Shown here one piece after another: positions 1 through 9,851 of a stretch of 64,000 nt of DNA. The position numbers were made by a program, and so were the translations under genes. Every line of letters starts with the position of its first letter. The stretch's first letter is position 1. This DNA comes from Lepraria neglecta (lineage: Eukaryota; Ascomycota; Lecanoromycetes; Lecanorales; Stereocaulaceae), in contig CM065646.1 of assembly GCA_033220425.1 (NCBI GenBank), positions 3,913,501 through 3,977,500 on the forward strand. The letters run 5' to 3'. The notes beneath the pieces are model-generated. The model was not told where the DNA came from and did not search any database. It worked only from the letters and a program-made list of their open reading frames with translations.

Positions 1-325
1 GGATTCGTTCATATGAACATTGAGGCACACATGCATCTCTAGGCTATCTACTATGCCAACAAAGGCCTACGCTACATGGGCATTCTCCTTCCTCGGCCCC
101 ACATGTGACAACAGCAGAAGTACATGACAGCTCCGCCAATTGTCACACCCGTCTTTCGTCAAGAATAAGCCCCCTGTACTGTAACTGAGCCGATCGTTCC
201 ATTTAAAGGTACCAGCATGACCCACACTCTAACCATAAGTCTTCGTACCAGTCCCAACCATAATTCAAGCCGATGATCTAGACCATTAGCTCTTTTGTTG
301 TAGCCAAGGCCAGCGATAGCCTGCA

Positions 326-1400
326 TCATTCGACGGCAATCTGCCCCTTCCAGCACGCGGGTGTCAGTCCGAGAGTCTGTATCATATGCTGCCATCGTTC
401 TGAACCCCTCTCTTTCTTTTCCATGTATTTCAATAGCTTTTGCCGCCGATGTAAAAGGAGCCTCAGGTTTCGCTTGTTGATCTTGTCGTTGCGGTTCTCG
501 CCCTCGTAGCGATCTGCCAGTACCCGTATCTTTGCCGTCAGAATACCAATCTGCACCTCTGACGAGCCTGTATCAGGTCCTGCCCTGGGCGTTGACTCAG
601 GAACTTGGGCGAGGGCACTCCGCGTCACAACCGCAGGCGCTTTTGGCTTCAATGTTAGGTCTGTCTTGTGCCGTCCAAAAGTCTCGACGATGCGCTCAAC
701 GTTCTTCTTGGTCCGATGTAGGCTGCTACTATTCGCAAGACTGATGATACGCTGTACTGCTTCTGCGGCGGCGGCGTGTCGTGCTTCCCATTTCCGACGC
801 TCCTTAGCTTCGCGATCTGGATCCTCTCTTTCGGTGTTTGTAGGCGCCAGTGGCTCTGTAAGCCAACGAGAGAAATTGATTGACCTTTCTAGCTCTTCGG
901 GTCGGACTCCGTGATCTAGATGGATCTCCTTTGAGGCATGCGCTGGCGATGGGGGTGGCTTGTCAGGATTCGCCTTCAAAGCTTCAAGAGAGATCGCGTC
1001 TGCCTCCTGCGCAACTTGTTGGGGAACGATTTTATCGAATGATTCGACAAAGGATGTGGGAACGCCGCGGATGGGATCCCCCAGCTCTTTAGCCCTTTGC
1101 TCTTTGAGTGTAGCCTGTCGACTTAGGTTGGCGTCTTTGCGGGCTTTGGCCTGACGCAGCGCGTATGAATCACGGTGATCATCTTTCTTGACTTTTTTGA
1201 CAGTCGTCGCTAAGGTACTAGTTGTAGAAAATAGAAGATGTGACGATGTTAAGGCAGGGGCGAGAAAGCCTGGAGGGGCGTGGTTCCATAACGACTCTGT
1301 CACGGAATTAGCAAGTGCACTACAATCATATGTTAATTAATTAAGAGTCTGTACCATATGTGTTGCGTGCAGGCAGCCGCAATGATAGCCGTGAAGCCAT
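326..1400 (-). CDS. MRPS28: Mitochondrial small-subunit ribosomal protein uS15m
   Basis: Two exons: 1355..1400 and 326..1296, with a 58-nt intron (GTACAG..branch CTAAT..ACAG). Exon 1 is a 46-nt leader encoding MASRLSLRLPARNTY, an Arg/Ser-rich amphipathic start that looks like a mitochondrial presequence. Joining it to exon 2 keeps the frame, which is why I prefer this ATG over the in-frame GTG at 1303. The C-terminal third carries the S15 fold: SSEVQIGILTAKIRVL, then NKRNLRLLLHRRQKLLKYM. Known role: binds small-subunit rRNA in the mitoribosome. The protein is long (about 338 aa) compared with bacterial S15, as is usual for fungal mitochondrial forms. Transcribed divergently from RPS0. Confidence 0.9.
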
Positions 1401-1626
1401 CTTATGGCATTGGAAGTGATTGTTGATTGCGGTTCAATGTTCCCAAATTTCTCGCCTCGTAAAATACAGGATCGAGCTAAGCTAGCGCAGCAAGAAAACT
1501 TACGCTAGCTCCACGCACAAACATTCTAGCCGAAAATCTTCTTCAAGCTCTTAGACACCACACAACAGCAGCTATTCCCTGCCTTCCCTTCATATCTTGC
1601 GCTTTCCAGAGATCGAGACCTTCAAG
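1401..1626. promoter_or_regulatory. Shared divergent promoter, uS15m / RPS0
   Basis: The two ribosomal-protein start codons face away from each other across only 226 bp, so both core promoters must lie here. The RPS0 side carries a pyrimidine-rich tract (about 1565-1610), common just upstream of highly expressed fungal genes. No transcription-factor site is assigned. Co-regulation of a mitochondrial and a cytosolic ribosomal protein is inference from geometry. Confidence 0.6.
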
Positions 1627-2613
1627 ATGGCGCCCTCCAACCTTCCGTCCATCTTCAACGCCACGTCTCAAGACATTGAGATGCTGCTTGCAGCACAATG
1701 CCATCTCGGCTCCAAGAACCTACAGGTTCACATGGAGCCATACCTGTGGAAGACTCGTCCCGATGGAATCAACGTGATCAATATCGGCAAGACCTGGTAA
1801 GATGGATGCCTCCATTCTGGATCTCGTCCTCAAGCATGGCTGCTAATTGAGTCGCGATATAGGGAAAAAGTCGTCCTCGCAGCTCGCATCATCGCCGCAG
1901 TCGACAACCCAGCTGATATCGCCGTCATCTCCGCTCGTCCCTATGGTCAACGTGCTGTACTCAAGTTCGCTGCTCATACCGGTGCCGTCGCTATCGCCGG
2001 ACGCTTCACACCAGGCAATTTCACCAACTACATCACTCGCTCGTTCAAGGAACCCCGTCTCATCATCGTGACCGACCCTCGCACCGACGCCCAAGCTATC
2101 AAGGAAGCTTCCTACGTCAATATCCCCGTCGTCGCCCTCTGTGATACTGACTCCCCAACCGAATTCGTCGATGTGGCCATCCCTACAAACAACAAAGGTC
2201 GTCATGCTATCGGTCTGATCTGGTGGATGTTGGCTCGCGAGGTCCTTCGTCTACGTGGAACTCTAGCGGATCGTGAGACTGAATGGGACGTCATGGTTGA
2301 TCTCTACTTCTACCGTGATCCTGAAGCTGAAGAGAACAAAGATGCTTCCGGTGTTGAGGAAGACAAGCTGCCTGGTGTCAATGACGTTGGAGCCCAAGCT
2401 GTCGACCAAGGCTTCGCGGGCAATGCCGAGTGGGAAGTGTCAGGTGGCGCCCAAAACGCAGCATTCAGTGCTGCTAGCAATACCGCCGGAGCGCAACCAG
2501 GATCTACGTGGGATGCCGAGGGCGCAGACTGGGCTGCTGGCGCTGCTCCCGTGCAGACCGGCAACGAGGGATGGAATGCGGAGACAAAGAAGGAGGGCGA
2601 AGTTCAATGGTAG
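1627..2613 (+). CDS. RPS0: 40S ribosomal protein S0 (uS2)
   Basis: Exons 1627..1796 and 1863..2613, with a 66-nt intron (GTAAGA..GCTAATTGA..ATAG); the summed exons give 306 aa. The start is the ATG of [13 protein letters not shown]; an upstream in-frame TTG is ignored. The uS2 core is unmistakable: [18 protein letters not shown] near the N-terminus, [19 protein letters not shown], and [20 protein letters not shown]. The acidic, Trp/Gly/Ala-rich tail ([23 protein letters not shown]) is the laminin-receptor-type tail of eukaryotic S0/SA. Role: cytosolic 40S assembly, and late 20S pre-rRNA processing in yeast. Confidence 0.97.
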
Positions 2614-3144
2614 AAGGGAATTAGCCGCATCGTGGAGACAAAATTGATGGCACTCATGAGGGAAAGATACCCAGTAGGCTGCTACTGGGGGAATGCCCTG
2701 TGCTGTTGAGAGGGATGTACTTGATAGTTGCCCATCTCCACCCACGCTTTATTCTACAATACTTTACGTGCGTACAGATCAGTGACTCTTGACAATAAAC
2801 ATCACTTCTGTTCTCCGTCGATTACTCACCAAGATCGAACGACTGCTTCACCACTTTTTGCCCTATTCACTGACACATGGAGTCACTTCTATCGTTGCAT
2901 CCATTCGCTCGGCATCCGGATGCATAAATACCCCAAACATCTCCCACATTCTTCTACCCACCACACCACCGAATCAAGTCCACTAACATCTGACATGCCA
3001 CCATCGCACAATGTCAAAGCGCCCAACATCAACAACAAGTCTTGGGCTTCGGTCCTGGTGAACATTTTCCGAATTAGATTTGTTGTTGTTCAAAAGCCTC
3101 GTCACACCTCGCTTTGAAAACCCTTCTTTATATATATCATATTT

Positions 3145-3282
3145 GCTTTGGGCGCAGCTGCTTAGGCAGCACTACATAAATCTTCTACCAGCACATTCAC
3201 GGCCTCTGGAGCAGGTCAGCGTGCTGCTTTGGGCGTAGCTGCTAAGGCAGCACTACATCCAAACTCCCATCAACACATTCAC
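3145..3282 (+). repeat. Imperfect direct repeat, two ~56-bp units
   Basis: Units at 3145-3200 and 3226-3282 both start GCTTTGGGCG(C/T)AGCTGC, contain AAGGCAGCACTACAT or its one-base variant, and end CACATTCAC. They are separated by 25 bp. Each unit contains the near-palindrome AGCTGCTTAGGCAGC, which could form a short hairpin. Function unknown. Confidence 0.7.
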
Positions 3283-3529
3283 TTCTCATACACGAGCGGC
3301 TTGGTGTCGGAGTATTTGTAAGTGCACTTTTCTGAGTTCTTTTCTTCCCTTTTCGATCAAGGTCTGAGTTCCAAGACACCGTCATTTTGCCCTGGAGAGC
3401 TGTTTTCTAGCTTGTTCCTCCTCTCCCATCTTCTGTCATCCCCGTTCACCGCTTCTGAAACATCACTCGTGGCGCACATTCTATTCCTGCAACGGACAAT
3501 ACTATCACTAAATGCGTAGGTACAGGCAC

Positions 3530-4215
3530 CGAACCGTAAGAGTTCGGCTTCTCCTTCAACTCCAGTGGAACAACCCGTACGCTCGTATCAGGATGCTTCC
3601 ACCCAAACCTCTCCCTTCAGGGTCCCCGTGGCTGAGGTCGACGAACCAGAGGGCATAGTAGTGCCCGTAGGACTACGAAATCAACGATGCAGCTAAGGCA
3701 AGAATTGTTCCTACCAAGAGACCATTAACAAACCGCGATATCGAAAATTTTCAGGACGAGCTTTCGAAAAAGGGCGTGAACCAACAGTACCAAAGTCTGT
3801 GAGCCTATTGGATCCTGACACTGAGACCAGCCTTTGACAGTCCTTGTATGAACGAATGGCGAAATTGACAACGTTGGCCTATCATCTATGCAGAAAATGG
3901 CAGCTTGAAGTGCGCCAACTTATCTCTGGCCTCTATGACGGAATTCTACAAACTACCTGGGAACTCGATGAACGATCTGATGAATGGACAACTATTATTC
4001 TCGTTCTGCACGTTGTCCATCCGAGACCTATGCCTTTGTATCAGTGGCCGATGGACTGCCTCGTAATCAGACTAGGATTTCGGATGCGGACTCGACCAGA
4101 TCTTTTCCATTATTGACCCAGGGCGGTGAGTGCGAACTGCACCGGCGGCTCACGACTGCAAAGATGATCAATGGCTTTTTCAAGCATGGATGGATGGTTT
4201 CTTCTCTGAACTAGG
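3530..4215 (+). pseudogene. Possible decayed coding remnant, unknown
   Basis: Several frames show short protein-like stretches in order. One has SASPSTPVEQPVRSYQDAS around 3546-3650. A second has TKRPLTNRDIENFQDELSKK around 3710-3790. A third, around 3890-4060, is open for some 55 codons. They cannot be joined without frame changes or unsupported introns. I recognise no domain. It may be a dead gene, or a multi-exon gene I failed to resolve. Confidence 0.25.
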
Positions 4216-4562
4216 TGAGTGCGGCACCCTTGATCAAAGTGTCTCCAAAATTGTCAAGGCAAAGGAGCTTCCTTATGTATGAATGAGTAGTTGAAAGATT
4301 GTTGTGTTCTAAGCTAAGCTTGCTAAGCTAGATATTACTTGCTAAGCGAAAATGCTAAGCGAAAATGCTTGGCGCATGCCGTAGCAAAAATCCTTTGTTC
4401 CTTTTTGCTAACCAATATCAAAGCCTTCGTCTCGGAGTTCTTTCTATCCAACATAGCCTTTGTCTGCAACATGACTTCCATACATACGCCTTCACAGGTA
4501 AAGTTTCTCCAACCGCTCTTCAAAATACGTCGCCTCTGAGGCCCCATTACTCTGCTGTGATC

Positions 4563-5693
4563 ATGGATGACTCGTTGAAACTCACGTTCAGTATCGAGCT
4601 TGAATGTATCGTTAGATACGATCCCGCGACCTATGAGGACTACCTCGGCGAGCTTAATGAGATCCGTGCAACTGTCGATGCTAAGCTGCAAATGCTCTTG
4701 TGCAAACACATTGTCTACGGCCTCGGAGGCCATGGCTTCTCAGCCTGCGACGGGATGCGGGATCCGAGCTCGCAGAAATGGGTGGTCGATAAAGACGACT
4801 CGATATACCCACCGCCCACAGATAATGGATATTGTTATGTTGACGTCGAGCTCAAGTCCCCTGCCTACAACTTTGCGCCAGCGGCTTTGGGCCAAGTAGA
4901 ACAAGTCATCAGGCTCCTGACCAATGCCTTCGACGTCGACATAGACAAAAGTTGCGGCCTCCACGTTCACGTCGGCAATCAGCGTAAGGGCTTCCCACTT
5001 CAAACCCTGAAGAACTTCTGCATGCTGACAACGATCTTCGAGCGCCAGTTCAATAGCCTCCATCCTTCTGGTCGAGTCCGAAGAAATTCCTTTGTAAAGG
5101 CTATGACGAAAGCCTATGAAGGTGTAAGCCCTTTGGACACCGCTCTGCTGATTCAATCTTTCACTACCCATAAGCAACTCGTGCAGAGATTTACAGGGGA
5201 CTCCGTCAGTCTCCCAGATAGGTATTACGCCTGCAACTTCTGCCCACCCGTGTTCAAGCCGACACTTGGAACAATCGAATTTCGGCAGCACAAATCTACC
5301 ATGGACACCGATGTGATATGTATGTGGGTTAAATTGGCCTGTGGACTGGTCAGAACAGCGCACGACATGAGATTTGGCGACCTCGCACAATTGATAGCGG
5401 ACGTCGCTTCTGGTTCGAACATTGACGCTATTAATCTGCTATCCGAGCTTCAGCTTGGTAGCAGCGCTAAGTCCTACGGCCGCCAACGACGTTATTCCCA
5501 CCCACAACCTCCTTGGGCCTGGGTTGATCCCATGGAAGAAGAGACGGTGGAGCTAGGTATCAAGGAAAAGGATAATGAATTTGTCAATGGCGAAAAGGTA
5601 GTCAAGACAATAGCGAAGCACGTCTATCAGGAAAGCATGACATGTACAGGGGATGGCAGTTCGGATGACGACGACGGCAATTTGAACGAGTAG
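4563..5693 (+). CDS. Amidoligase-like protein (putative amidoligase family)
   Basis: A single 376-aa exon from ATG 4563; an in-frame upstream ATG at 4365 would add 66 residues of unconserved look. I choose 4563 because the family normally begins within a few residues of the first beta strand, here LKLTFSIELECIVRY. Signature segments: YVDVELKSPAY (substrate/ATP side), CGLHVHVGNQ at about residue 132, and GTIEFRQHKST at about residue 236. Together they match the fungal amidoligase family related to the glutamine-synthetase/ATP-grasp-like COOH-NH2 ligases. The tail is very acidic (SSDDDDG). The substrate is unknown; no peptide partner or peptidase gene lies beside it. Confidence 0.85.
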   Translation: MDDSLKLTFSIELECIVRYDPATYEDYLGELNEIRATVDAKLQMLLCKHIVYGLGGHGFSACDGMRDPSSQKWVVDKDDSIYPPPTDNGYCYVDVELKSPAYNFAPAALGQVEQVIRLLTNAFDVDIDKSCGLHVHVGNQRKGFPLQTLKNFCMLTTIFERQFNSLHPSGRVRRNSFVKAMTKAYEGVSPLDTALLIQSFTTHKQLVQRFTGDSVSLPDRYYACNFCPPVFKPTLGTIEFRQHKSTMDTDVICMWVKLACGLVRTAHDMRFGDLAQLIADVASGSNIDAINLLSELQLGSSAKSYGRQRRYSHPQPPWAWVDPMEEETVELGIKEKDNEFVNGEKVVKTIAKHVYQESMTCTGDGSSDDDDGNLNE

Positions 5694-5829
5694 GGTTAGG
5701 AGCGCTAGATTGGGCATACATAGTTGGTGGAGCAAAAAGACTCTCATGAGGTGATCTCATGCATTAGCCGAATCAAGATTACATACATCCAATGTCATTC
5801 TCGCTGCTTCGGGCTGATTCTATCGACTC

Positions 5830-7123
5830 TCAGAAAATCGTATAGCCGCCTAAATCCGCACGTTAATTTTGTTTTCCACATTGCAAGTGACTCAACTCAC
5901 CATCGATCTTGATATCAGTTCCAGTAATAAACTTCCCAGCCTCACTGCAAAGTAGAACCACGGCCCCAGTCAGATCTTCCGGATCACCAATACCCATCGG
6001 GCTCTTCTCCAGCCACAATCTCCTCAATCCAGCCTGCGATGGTCCTCCGGAGAGTCTCGTATTCATGATGCCCGGTGAGATGCTATTGACACGAATATTG
6101 TGTCCCACCCACCTACAAGTTTTGGAGTCAGCATTGCTCTTCTCAATAAAAAGTTTTTTTTTTCTCAAGCGCGAATGGACACAAAGACTGTCTAGGAGTA
6201 GTGCTCTTGCCAAATAACAACGATCAAGAGCAGAAAACAAGGGTTGGAAGGCTGTCTGGGAGCAGCATTCGCGCCAAAAGACATGTCTTGGAAGCGGCGA
6301 ACGGCCGAATTAGAGGGTAGAAGTCCGGGAAAGTAGCACTTACTCTGCAGCCATGGAGCGTGCGAGATGGTGCACGCCGGCTTTTGAGACTGCATAGGCT
6401 GAGTGCGGTTGCGGCTGATTGACAATATAGCCAGACATGGAAGCCGTGAAAACAATCGTGCCAGAGCCGTCACGAGTTATCACTTCCCTACCGGAACTTT
6501 AAGCCGAGGAGCCTTAGATATGTTGAATGGAAGAGAACCTTGCAAATGCTCGAGCAACTAAAAACGAGCCATGAACGTTAACATCAAAGATTCGTCTCCA
6601 AGAATCAATTGGATATTCCACCGCAAGCTTAGACTCCGTAATACCAGCAAAGCAAAGGAGAATGTCAATTCCATCGAAAGTCTCCGTGATCTCATGTACC
6701 GCACTATTAACGAAGTCTTCATTCGTCACATCAACCTGTTTAAAGAGAATCTTCCAGTCACTCCCTTTCTTCAAGCTTTCGAAATGCTCCAAAGCTCGTT
6801 CTCCACATCCTTCGTCAACGTCAAAGATAGCTAAAAGAGAGACACCGTGCTCAAGAAGTGCTCTAGCACATACGAGGCCGAGACCTTAGGCACCGCCCGT
6901 CACTTCGAAATTTCAGCCTCAATCCTTTTCATTCATGAAGCAGTATCCGCTGACCGATTGCTTTCTTCCCTGCTAGCGAAAACCGTGCGGTAGCTCGATC
7001 CGCCGGCGACTTCTCTGGATGCACCACATCAGGTATTGGCTGTGACGGAGGTGGATCATCGGCGATTTTGAACGGAGTCATGAACTTGATCTCTCCCTTT
7101 GGTGGCCCTGTGTCGGCTGCCAT
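5830..7123 (-). pseudogene. Short-chain dehydrogenase/reductase with one in-frame stop
   Basis: Five exons reconstruct cleanly: 6955..7123, 6539..6902, 6344..6487, 5901..6112 and 5830..5849. Every junction phase fits and the total is 303 codons. The product is a classical SDR: the cofactor motif AIVTGGA-x-GLGL (residues 55-65), LLCFAG (NAG-type strand), catalytic Ser in [15 protein letters not shown] (the YxxxK pair), then NIRVNSISPG and the terminal TGTDIKIDGGY. The only defect I see is a TAA at codon 62, replacing the variable residue inside the Gly-rich motif. The third intron is unusually long (231 nt) and holds a dispersed repeat. Either a recent pseudogene, a strain-specific null or an assembly error. 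Confidence 0.8.
6180..6340 (+). repeat. Dispersed degenerate repeat inside an SDR intron
   Basis: Lies within the 231-nt third intron of the SDR gene. Two related half-units begin GTCTAGGAGTAG and GTCTGGGAGCAG, each followed by a run ending in GCCAAA. The last ~90 bp align by eye, at roughly two-thirds identity, with 46720-46806: TCTRGGAGCARC.TTCG.GCCA.AAGACAT and onward. It resembles an introner-like or minisatellite-derived unit, but no family is identified. Confidence 0.55.
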
Positions 7124-7603
7124 TGTGTTGAGGGTGGCAAGAAACCGAGACTATGGATGCTAAAGCCCAGACTTGTACAAGTTGAGACTAATATATTGAA
7201 AGATGGTCTAACAGCTTGCTTCGCATGTGAAGAAAACAAACGGATTGGAGCTCCCTCAAACCAAATTAGGTCTATGACGAAACTCTCCGGCCAAGGAATC
7301 CGGACTTTTTCACTGGTAGTTTGACTTGAAATGCGTGGTTCTTGGTTGACATGGAGTTGCAAATAGGAAGTTTTATTGACATGGGTGGACTTGGACGTCA
7401 CTAGAGCGGGCCATGTCTGAGCCGCTGATTTTACTGTCTCGGATAGGAAGCTTTAGCCGTGGTTACACTAATATATACAAAAGGTATGACAACGGGTAAT
7501 AGCGAAAACAGAAGCTCATGCTATACATTATCTCAATGCAACGCCGTCCTTTGGTTCCATCATTACTCATTTTGAATAGCCTAACAAAGGTCTTCCCGAG
7601 CGC

Positions 7604-8543
7604 TCAGAAGATGCTCTCTACGAGGCCGGTAGTGGCATCTCCTAACCCGTCTGCAAGGTGCTGCTTCTCATCGACCTTAGTCTTTCGGTATATAATAAAA
7701 TGGCCGATTGCGAATGCTGCTTTGAGAGCAAATTCGGCAAGAGAAGTCTCCCAGGAGCTTGTCTATTCTACGATTAGCAATGTACTCGGCCAAGATAAGT
7801 AAGGATTGCTTTACCTGAAGAGTGCAGAGCCCGCTGAAGCTCACCACGCCGTTGAATTGCGGTTGCAGTGCATCAGTCACATCAGAACAGGACCATCCCC
7901 ACAGGTCATTATTTTTCCCCTTCGTACCCTTCTCATACCGATAGAGCGCCGAAACAACGAGCCAAACTCCCAGATGGATCACGTATTTTACAACGGTGAG
8001 CTTCCAGCTGGCCGTCGCTCTTGCGTAGCAGCAACAATATGAAAGAATTGTTGCAATTGACAGGATAAGAGTGACACCAGATGCGGCGAGTAGCATGAAC
8101 GACGGCCATAGCTTTGGATCTTTTGGCCATGGGGTTCTGCCGCCTCGTACCGTGTTCTCGGTGGTCTGATACTTCATCGTCGTATACACCATAGCGATGA
8201 ACATGACCGCAGAGAGCAGTGTTGAGATGCCTTGGGTAGCAACTTTCCAGACTCGCAAAACCCGGCTCCACTTCGAGGATTTCCGCTGCCTTGAGGGGTC
8301 GCTCAGTGTAGAATCTTGGTGGGCTTGGTAGCCTGGCTTGCTGAGGAGTTGGGCGGTTGGTTTTACGGGCGGCGACAATGGACGTGGGGGTACTTCATTG
8401 TGGGTGACGACTGGGGTCATTTTAGATTGGGGCGCAGGCTTCCGGGGGGGATCGTTGTAGCCTTGGCCTGAGTACATTCCCGGTGGGCCTGCTGGCTGTG
8501 GAGATGGATAGGAATCGAGGTTGTAGTAGGAATTAGATGCCAT
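7604..8543 (-). CDS. Four-transmembrane (MARVEL-like) membrane protein
   Basis: Exons 7815..8543 and 7604..7761/7762, with a ~53-nt intron whose acceptor I place at AATAG; the product is 295 aa. The first ~90 residues are Pro/Ser-rich, cytosolic and disordered (PPRPLSPPVKP). Four hydrophobic spans follow: ISTLLSAVMFIAMVYTT, SFMLLAASGVTLILSIAT, YVIHLGVWLVVSALY, and, after a hydrophilic Trp/Cys loop, EFALKAAFAIGHFIIY in exon 2. The intron is needed to put the fourth span in frame. The layout resembles fungal MARVEL-like proteins of unknown function; there is no catalytic motif. Confidence 0.75.
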
Positions 8544-9851
8544 TTCGTTGGATTCTGTATCGGCTTCCCTGAAGCGGTCTTCTCTCTCGATGCAATGACG
8601 CTTTCCAGCGACTGCTTCAAGGCCTGGATGCTAAAATCTTCTCGTAACAAGCAATTCTAGCAGTCTTTACTTTAAGATGTATCAAATAGGTCGACTCTGA
8701 CAGTTCTCTTAAAGAAATATGCGAATGTGAAAATACTGTGAATCGAGGATATTTCTAAAACTTGGACATCGGCTCTGAAGAGGAGGACACCAGGATGCTC
8801 AGCTAAAATTAGAGGACATGCGCAAGCCCAAAGGCTACTCTAGACCGCCTTCGACCCCATACAGTCACATCAAAGATAAGCTTACGGTTTCACTCGACGG
8901 GCCTCAATCCTCCAAGCGCTCTAGTGCTGACCCTAGGGGTACGTTAGCCACCGTTGGCCTAGTAAGCGAGCTGTGACCAAGCAATAGTGCTGCATTAAGG
9001 TAGCAAAACCGTTCACAAGCGCAGTAATGTGGCTGAGAAGCCCGGGCTAGATTCGAGAACGCCATGCTGGTGGAGATGAGCTGGGGTCGCGTCAAGCTAC
9101 CAAGCTTGGTTGGAACAGACCGACGAGGGCTGAGCCAAAGTGGTGAAACCGCCTGCCCATGCACCGCAGCTCCGCCAGTTCTCCTGCCACTAGCTAGTGG
9201 TAGGCGGAACACATTATGATGTACGTGATCGTGATGAAGAGCCAGAGAAGATGAACCTCCCGCCATGTTGATGGGTCGAGATCTTTGAAGAAGGGAATTA
9301 GAATCATTGAGGTAGAAGGGTTTACCCCTCAACCGGCAGAACCCCCCACCGGCATGCCTGTCACCCGGAACTCTCGATTTTTCTAACCCCGAGTACAGCT
9401 CTAGGGGCTTCTTAGGGCCCGAACATCGAAAATTTACAGCACCCTATAGCTCGCCAACTAGACAAGTTTCGATAAAAGTTTTAGTACCAATGTTATAGAG
9501 ATATGTAAGACCTATAATAATATACGTGAAAATATTTTCTCAAACGCTATATCTGTAGAGTTAAAGAGGGGCTGCCGGCTGGGGGTTCTGCCGGTGAACC
9601 CTTCTAGCGGCGGCGCCGTCAAAGCGGGCGTCTCTTCCTCATTTGGCAAATGCTCCCTCTTCCACATCTAACGTCAATATCAGCATGAGAACAACATAGC
9701 ACATAGCCTGATTATTATTCTTAGATACTCGTCAACCTGGAAAACTGCGAGATTGCATAGTCTCTGGCCACATGCAGAGGTGAGAACGTTCTTTTGGAAC
9801 GCCACATGATAACGAATACTAAACATCTACAACATTAACAATACGTCACGT
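8544..9851. other. Intergenic region with one MITE
   Basis: No gene supported. A 142-codon frame on the minus strand (8904-9332) has no domain, and its start overlaps the MITE terminus at 9316, so it is discounted. The AT-rich stretch at 9470-9560 lies inside the MITE. Confidence 0.5.
9316..9604. mobile_element. TA-flanked MITE (Tc1/mariner/pogo-type ends)
   Basis: A 289-bp element whose ends are inverted copies: GAAGGGTTTACC..CCGGCAGAAC on the left and the reverse complement of GAAGGGTTCACCGGCAGAAC on the right. Similarity continues inward over ~35 bp with small gaps. A TA dinucleotide flanks each side (9314-9315 and 9605-9606), the duplication expected for Tc1/mariner superfamily insertions. 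The AT-rich interior has no ORF, so it is non-autonomous. Confidence 0.75.

Larger units (their letters stand above)
2614..4562. other. Gene-poor stretch downstream of RPS0
   Basis: Holds the RPS0 3' UTR, two imperfect copies of a ~56-bp repeat (3145-3282) and a possible decayed coding stretch (3530-4215). Just before the amidoligase, the motif GCTAAGC(GAAAAT) recurs several times in 4310-4372. No intact gene is supported. Confidence 0.5.

Noticed and set aside
8904-9332. 142-codon minus-strand ORF
   Set aside because: Its 5' end lies in the MITE end; no domain, no codon character.
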